A stretch of 64,000 nucleotides of DNA from Hyalella azteca (taxonomy: Eukaryota > Arthropoda > Malacostraca > Amphipoda > Hyalellidae). Both the position numbers and the translations under genes were made by a program. The stretch covers positions 142,087-206,086 of the forward strand of contig NW_025933300.1 in assembly GCF_000764305.2 (NCBI RefSeq), written 5' to 3'. Below the pieces are notes generated by a model. That model searched no databases, was not told the origin of the DNA, and saw nothing but the letters and a program-made list of their open reading frames with translations. Position 1 is the stretch's first letter. Every line of letters begins with the position of its first letter. Shown piece after piece: positions 59,186-64,000 of the stretch.

Positions 59186-59870
59186 ATATTCAACTTTGTC
59201 ATGTTTGCATAGGCAATAGACGTTTCTTCTGGAAATTTTCGCTGCATGTTAAAATTTTCGCTCCCTGCATGAAGTCGCGAGTGCAGAATTGGTGGCTAAA
59301 GCGCGGTTATATCTGTGTGAATTTGAAGTATAAAATGAAAGTTTGCTCAAACTCGCTTTGATTAATTTAATTAGAGTTTTGTGTTACCCTTCAACCCCCG
59401 CAAACGGCCATTTAGATGCAGCAAGCCAGCTTGCCGTGTGCTGGCTACTCGGTTGTTGCGGTATCGCTCCCAGTAACGGGCCTGCGTCTAGTGTGTTGGT
59501 AAGGGGCCGTGCGCCTATTGTTTATATAGTTACACATCCATTGTTACGTTTACTTAACTCTTATCTCAAACCTCTTGAAAAGTTAAAGGTTTTGTGTGTG
59601 AAAGAATTGAAAGGTTTTGTGTGTGAAAGGTTCGCGTCTATAGTGCCCCAAAAAATCAGGATAAAGCCCGTTTACAACCTGGTCAACGAGGCGGCACTAG
59701 AGACGAACGGCAACCACGAGATGATCGGCGTGTCCAGAAGCCATGCAGGGTAGAAAAAGGTCAGTCTGCCCCTAACTATATTATCTATTGATTAATAACT
59801 GAGCTAGCTGTACGCCTTCAAAAACTTGTCATGCATTCGTTCATTCCATCCTGTCAGCATGTTGCATAAT
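59186..59870. other. Region before the tandem units, weak coding signals
   Basis: Contains the kinesin-start relic (about 59488-59520) and an open segment ending in KIRIKPVYNLVNEAALETNGNHE, which I cannot assign. A directly repeated AAAGGTTTTGTGTGTGAAAG occurs at 59584 and 59611. Confidence 0.35.
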
Positions 59871-60233
59871 TTATTTACCGAACCTGGCGCCATAAAATAC
59901 ATTCTAGGCGCTATGGTGTCGGCCCCGCGCCTGGCGACTCAGGTTCTCTGATGTATATGTCAGTTTCTATAAAATATTTAGAATAGTTTTTAAATTATAC
60001 GAGTGTTCGCGAGAATGTATAAAATTTTGATTGTAATAATTCTTAATTTCATAGGTACAGAAAAAGTTGAAGCTGACCGGTTTGAGATTGGTGGCAGAGG
60101 ACGAATCGGCAACGCTTCTTCAGATGGAAACGGCGCCCATCAATGCCGAGGGTGAGAAAATTTGTACAGAAAATAAAAGAGTGGTAGCTCTGTTTTCATT
60201 GTTATAATTTTGCAATTGATTAAATTTTGTCAG

Positions 60234-60453
60234 GTTGCGACCGTTACGTCTTAGGCTTTAGTCGGAGTATTCGCGTATATAAGTTCTCGTATGAAATATT
60301 TTCTAGTTGCTGGCATTCTTGCAACGGCTTCATGAGACCTCTGACTCCTCCAGATCGTACTAGTACTAGTACTAGTTCGGAGGAAGGAGACGACCTTCCC
60401 CCCGCCAAGAGGAGGCAGGAGGCTGCCACAGCCCCGTCCCCCCCTCGCATGAA
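60234..60453 (+). CDS. Ser/Pro-rich exon of tandem unit A
   Basis: Acceptor TTTTGTCAG and donor GTGAGT enclose an open segment GCDRYVLGFSRSIRVYKFSY...PLTPPDRTSTSTSSEEGDD then LPPAKRRQEAATAP. It has a TPP and acidic-serine stretch plus a basic AKRRQ patch, as in nuclear regulatory proteins. No known domain. The reading frame is conserved in copy B, which argues for coding. Confidence 0.45.
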
Positions 60454-60573
60454 GTGAGTCACGTGCTCGTAACTATTTCTTGTTTTAATGCGTAAAACCT
60501 GGAGAGACTGGAGATTTTCAATAAAATATAGGAGATATGCTGGCCAGTGGGTCATTTTACCTCGATCGATTTC

Positions 60574-60600
60574 TGTCAGGCAAACAGAGTTTGCCTGACA
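60574..60600. repeat. Perfect 12-bp inverted repeat over a splice acceptor
   Basis: TGTCAGGCAAAC and GTTTGCCTGACA are separated by AGA. The acceptor AG (60578-60579) of the next exon lies inside the left arm. The same structure is at 62538-62564. Confidence 0.85.
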
Positions 60601-60750
60601 TCTCCGTTTAAGAGAAAAATTACTGTCATACTTACGGATCATTCGTCTTACTCGCAGCCTGCTCGCTCCGCCCAGCAGGCTGCTCGCGTCTCCCCACAGC
60701 CCGCAAGGGATGTCCCCAGCAGCAGCGTGCAGGAAGGTGAAAACCTCTAG
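60580..60750 (+). CDS. Pro/Gln/Ala-rich exon of tandem unit A
   Basis: After a TTTCTGTCAG acceptor: ANRVCLTSPFKRKITVILTD, then a low-complexity SQPARSAQQAARVSPQPARD segment, ending VQEGENL and a stop. A possible donor (GAAG|GTGAAA) precedes the stop. It recurs at 62544-62714 and, in part, at 61307-61440. No known domain. Confidence 0.4.
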   Translation, partial: ANRVCLTSPFKRKITVILTDHSSYSQPARSAQQAARVSPQPARDVPSSSVQEGENL

Positions 60751-61060
60751 CGTATCTAGTGTCTTCATTGGCTGCTGATCATGGTTCATCCTATAGGAAC
60801 AATTAACTACTGATAATCTTTCATCGAATTGCCGTACATGCTTCCCTTTTAATTCCAGGAAATCAGTTTCATTCACATTGTGTCGTAAAAAAAATTTCAC
60901 ACTAGGTAGGTTCTTGCGAAATCTTAGTCATTAATTTTTTTTAAATACTGTGCCAATGCCATTTTCTATTCTTATTTTCCAATTGTTCTTTAAATCTAAT
61001 TCCATTCAATTTCATTGAGATGAATAGATATATAGATGCAGCGCGGTTGGCCTTGCCGCC

Positions 61061-61265
61061 GTAGAGAGGCCAGGTCGTCGCCGGAGAGCCCCTCCCTCTC
61101 CAACTATATATACGTGCCCGTATCCTCCGTGCACTTACACCAATTCAAGGAAGAGCGTGATGAAAAATCACGTCAACGGGCTTCACGAACGTCGCTTCCT
61201 GTTCGTGTGCGAGTGCAGTTTCCGAATATACTGGCCTGGCCATAAGTCCACTAATGCCAGCGAAT
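61061..61265 (+). pseudogene. C2H2-like zinc-finger exon of unit A, start codon lost
   Basis: The open frame ERPGRRRRAPPSPTIY then TCPYPPCTYTNSRKSVMKNH and VNGLH fits C-x4-C-x12-H-x4-H. A second, poor finger (VCECSF...WPGHKSTN) has lost its last histidine. At the position of the ATG in copy B this copy reads GTA. The donor GTAAGC is usable. Confidence 0.55.
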
Positions 61266-61306
61266 GTAAGCATGACTAAATTTACTTTTTTATGTTCAGT
61301 TCAAAT

Positions 61307-61500
61307 TTTGCCTGACATCTCCGTTTAAGAGAAAAATTACTGTCATACTTACGGATCATTTGTCTTACTCGCAGCCTGCTCGCCCCGCCCAGCAGCCTGC
61401 TCGCTCCGCCCAGCAGCCTGCTCGCGTCGCCCCACAGACTGCTCGCGTCTCCCCCGTTCGCTTTGTCTCACAGCCTGCTCTCGTCACCTCTGCTCGCATC
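61307..61500 (+). pseudogene. Extra partial copy of the Pro/Gln/Ala-rich exon
   Basis: Repeats TTTGCCTGACATCTCCGTTT through the SQPARPAQQPARSAQQPARV segment, with an added repeat, and runs into the Ala/Ser/Pro minisatellite that follows. Confidence 0.6.
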
Positions 61501-61514
61501 ACCAAGTGACGACG

Positions 61515-61760
61515 ACCTGCTGAGCTCCCCTGCAGCAGCAGCAGCGTCGCTCCGCACCCCGCCGAGCTCCCCTGCAGCAGCAGCAGCGTCGCTCCGCATC
61601 CCGCCGAGCTCCCTGGCAGCAGCAGCAGCGTCGCTCCACACCCCGCCGAGCTCCCCTGCAGCAGCAGCGTCGCTCCGCACCCCGCCGAGCTCCCTGGCAG
61701 CAGCAGCAGCGTCGCTCCGCACCCCGCCGAGCTCCCTGGCAGCAGCAGCGCCCAGGAAGC
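61515..61760. repeat. Ala/Ser/Pro-coding minisatellite, 42-45 bp, six copies
   Basis: The unit GCAGCAGCAGCAGCGTCGCT followed by CCGCACCCCGCCGAGCTCCC varies in the number of CAG triplets. It is open on the plus strand as repeats of AAAASLRTPPSS(L/P) and also on the minus strand. Unit lengths stay multiples of three, so a plus-strand frame is kept. Confidence 0.88.
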
Positions 61761-62200
61761 TGGTGAACACCTCTAGCGTGTCTAATGTCTCGTCATAAAT
61801 TCGTCCATTGTTTCATAACTTATAATACCTGAACCTGGCGCCATACAATACATTTAAAGCGCTGTGGTGTCGGCCTCGCGCCTCGCGACTCAGGTTCTCT
61901 GCTGTATATGTCAGTTTCTATAGAATATTTAGAATAGTTTTTAAATTATACGAGTGTCCGCGAGAATGTATACAATTTTGATTGTAATAATTCTTAATTT
62001 CATAAAAACTGAAACAGATGCGGCGCCGGGACCTGGGACTCGCGCAACCGGAACTGGCTGACTCGCAACCGGGTTGCTCTTTTTGGCCGGCTGACGGTGA
62101 GCAAATTTGTACAGAAAATAAAAGAGTGGTAGCTTTGTTTTCATTGTTATAATTTAGCTTAAATTGTTATAATTTTGCAATTGCCTAAATTTTTTGTCAG

Positions 62201-62436
62201 GTTGCGACCGTTGCGTCTTAGGCTTTACTCGGAGTATTCGCGTTTATAAGTTCTCGTATGAAATATTTTCTAGTTGCTGGCATTCTTGCAACGGCTTCAT
62301 GAGACCTCTGACTCCTCCAGATCGTACTAGTAGTACTAGTTCGGAGGAAGGAGACGACCTTCCCCCCGCCAAGAGGAGGCAGGAGGCTGCCACAGCCCCA
62401 TCCGCCCCTCGCATGAAGGGAGTCACGTGCTCGTAA
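62201..62436 (+). pseudogene. Ser/Pro-rich exon of unit B, splice donor lost
   Basis: The same frame as 60234-60453 (GCDRCVLGFTRSIRVYKFSY ... LPPAKRRQEAATAPSAPRMK), one TS repeat shorter. The donor GTGAGT of copy A is GGGAGT here, so the frame reads through to a stop six codons later. Confidence 0.5.
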
Positions 62437-62543
62437 TTATTTGTTGTTTTAATGCGTAAAACCTGGAGAGACTGGAGATTTTCAATAAAATATAGGAGAT
62501 ATGCTGGCTAGTGGGTCATTTTACCTCGATCGATTTCTGTCAG

Positions 62544-62714
62544 GCAAACAGAGTTTGCCTGACATCTCCGTTTAAGAGAAAAATTACTGTCATACTTACG
62601 GATCATTTGTCTTACTCGCAGCCTGCTCGCCCCGCCCAGCAGCCTGCTCGCGTCGCCCCACAGCCCGCAACTGATGTCCCCAGCAGCAGCGTACAGGAAG
62701 GTGAAAACCTCTAG
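62544..62714 (+). CDS. Pro/Gln/Ala-rich exon of tandem unit B
   Basis: Counterpart of 60580-60750: ANRVCLTSPFKRKITVILTD then SQPARPAQQPARVAPQPATD and VQEGENL, stop. The frame is intact. Confidence 0.4.
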   Translation, partial: ANRVCLTSPFKRKITVILTDHLSYSQPARPAQQPARVAPQPATDVPSSSVQEGENL

Positions 62715-63032
62715 CGTATCTAGTGTCTTCATTGGCTGCTGATCATGGTACATCTTATAGGATCAATTAACTACTGATAATCTTTCATCGAATTACCGTG
62801 CAGGCTTCCCTTTTAATTCCAGGAAATCAGTTTCATTCACATTGTGTCGTAAAAAAAATTTTACACTAGGTCGGTTCTTGCGAAATCTTAGTCATTAATT
62901 TTTTTTAAATACTGTGCCAATGCCATTTTCTATTATTATTTTCCAATTGTTCTTCAAATCTAATTCCATTCAATTTCATGGAGATGAATAGATATATATA
63001 TATATAGATGCAGCGCGGTTGGCCTTGCCGCC

Positions 63033-63237
63033 ATGGAGAGGCCAGGTCGTCGCCGCAGAGCCCCTCCCTCTCCAACTATATATACGTGCCCGTATCCTCC
63101 GTGCACTTACACTAATTCTAGAAAAAGTGTAATGAAAAATCACATCAACGGGATTCACGAACGTCGCTTCCTGTTCGTGTGCGAGTGTGGTTTCCGAATA
63201 TACTGGCCTGGACATAAGTCCACTCATGCCAGCGGAT
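63033..63237 (+). CDS. C2H2-like zinc-finger first exon of unit B
   Basis: ATG in a strong context (GCCGCCATGG). MERPGRRRRAPPSPTIY gives a basic N-terminus, then finger TCPYPPCTYTNSRKSVMKNH...GIH (C-x4-C-x12-H-x4-H), then a weaker C-x-C-x8-H-x3-H (CECGFRIYWPGHKSTH). The donor GAT|GTAAGT at 63238 is good. Any downstream exon would lie in the last 760 bp or beyond the window; I did not find it. It is the only one of three copies with start, finger and donor all intact. It could be a nucleic-acid-binding protein of a small local family. Confidence 0.5.
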
Positions 63238-63374
63238 GTAAGTATGACTAAATTTACTTTTTTATGTTCTGTTCAAATTAATATGAATAATTTTGAGCTG
63301 TGTTAACTTATGATATGAATTATAAAAAATTCTATTGTGTGATATTGATATTTCAAAAATTTCTGTCAGTCATG

Positions 63375-63530
63375 AAATAACATCTAGCACCATATCTAAC
63401 CTGGTGGAAATCTAGTAGCCATTGAAACTCTAGTCTGTTTTTAAGATCCGGTCAAAGGACCTGTATACCAATTAGTGAACAAGTCACGAATGAACACTAT
63501 GTTATGAAATGATATGACATGATATGATAT
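63375..63530 (+). mobile_element. CR1/L2-like LINE 3' terminal scrap
   Basis: CTAGCACCATATCTAACCTG, then GGTGGAAATCTAGTAGCC, matches the sequence after the stop of the LINE copy at 45470. It ends in an ATGATATGA-type repeat. Confidence 0.65.
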
Positions 63531-63773
63531 AAATTAAAGTATTACAGGTGAAGGTAAAATCACTATGTACGACCTCCATGCGGACCGTCGTGCCGTAGAA
63601 GAAGAATAGTCGAATGGCCGTCCGCACGTGCTCCGGTCCCCTGGCCACCGCTCGCATACAATGGCCATCCCTCACCGCTCATACATCCCTCTTCATATCC
63701 TGGCCACCGCTCGAACTGGAACTTGCTGAACCGCTATAATTCTGTACTTCGGGGCAGGTCTTATGAGAATTAT

Positions 63774-63838
63774 GAGGTGGTGGTGGTGGCGTTTACGTCA
63801 CGCCTCACCACCACCACCACCAGTTGGTGGTGGTGAGT
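63774..63838. repeat. GGT/ACC triplet inverted repeat
   Basis: GGTGGTGGTGGTGG, then an 18-bp spacer, CACCACCACCACCACC, then again GGTGGTGGTG. It can fold either way into a GC-rich hairpin. Confidence 0.85.
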
Positions 63839-64000
63839 AGTTTGCGTGGTGTAGCCAGCAACTTCTATTAAGCGGACGCGTAGAAGTGAAACGTCCGTTT
63901 GCCAGGCCAATCCGGATCTTTATGATGTACATGATGGCTAAGATACATTTATTTTTGGATAATGCACCGTGTAATTTACGTCGGTGAATGCATGCATATT
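63839..64000. other. Window end, no gene seen
   Basis: No feature recognised. Confidence 0.4.

Larger units (their letters stand above)
59870..61310. repeat. Tandem unit A (zinc-finger/Pro-rich unit)
   Basis: Matches 61810-63270 over its length, starting at CCTGAACCTGGCGCCATA-type sequence and ending after the zinc-finger-like exon at a TATGTTC-AGTTCAAAT block. It carries three exon-like segments described separately. Confidence 0.85.
61810..63270. repeat. Tandem unit B (zinc-finger/Pro-rich unit)
   Basis: Direct repeat of 59870-61310, starting at CCTGAACCTGGCGCCATACA and running to TTTTTATGTTCTGTTCAAAT. The offset to unit A is about 1.95 kb. Confidence 0.85.

Overview
The window is nuclear DNA from an arthropod. 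The evidence is spliced genes with GT-AG introns, a delta-class glutathione S-transferase (a class known from arthropods), a Myt1 cell-cycle kinase, and a dense load of LINEs, a tRNA-derived SINE and terminal-inverted-repeat (TIR) elements. I cannot name the species. The sequence is a draft assembly: two 36-38 bp palindromes of the Tn5 transposase mosaic end (Nextera adapter) are embedded at 9.2 and 10.9 kb, so contiguity there is doubtful.

Layout. 0.3-5.7 kb (minus): a complete eight-exon Myt1 (PKMYT1-type) kinase gene whose exon phases all agree, giving 444 residues with a kinase domain and a C-terminal membrane segment. 6.6-7.1 kb: a decayed jockey/R1-like reverse transcriptase. 7.95-9.8 kb: a TA-flanked TIR repeat complex. 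12.8-19.2 kb and 20.7-27.4 kb: a direct tandem segmental duplication, each copy carrying a delta GST on the minus strand. The second GST is complete (four exons, 219 residues); the first has lost exons 3 and 4 to a clean deletion of about 605 bp. The paired copies act as empty-site controls for insertions private to one of them: a MULE-like MITE, a SINE, a TTAA-flanked element and a 21-bp array. 27.6-30.5 kb (minus): a two-exon C2H2 zinc-finger gene (738 residues) with four fingers and four P-x-D-[LFY]-S-like motifs that resemble CtBP-binding sites.

30.5-53 kb has no convincing host gene. It holds minisatellites, a hAT-like element with an 8-bp target duplication, a second hAT copy carrying a nested TA-flanked foldback element, several rearranged copies of one CR1/L2-like LINE, and possible LTR remnants. 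The SINE in the window shares its 3' end with this LINE, as expected if the SINE borrows the LINE's machinery.

53.8-56.7 kb (plus) holds scrambled and partly duplicated exons of a kinesin motor most like kinesin-7/CENP-E, including a motor start whose P-loop is destroyed by a stop. 57-59 kb has probable Gypsy remnants. 59.9-63.3 kb is a tandem pair of units of about 1.9 kb encoding a Ser/Pro-rich exon, a small Pro/Gln/Ala-rich exon and a C2H2-like exon. The pair differ at a start codon and a splice donor, so neither copy is intact throughout. A degenerate third unit lies at 56.7-57.0 kb.
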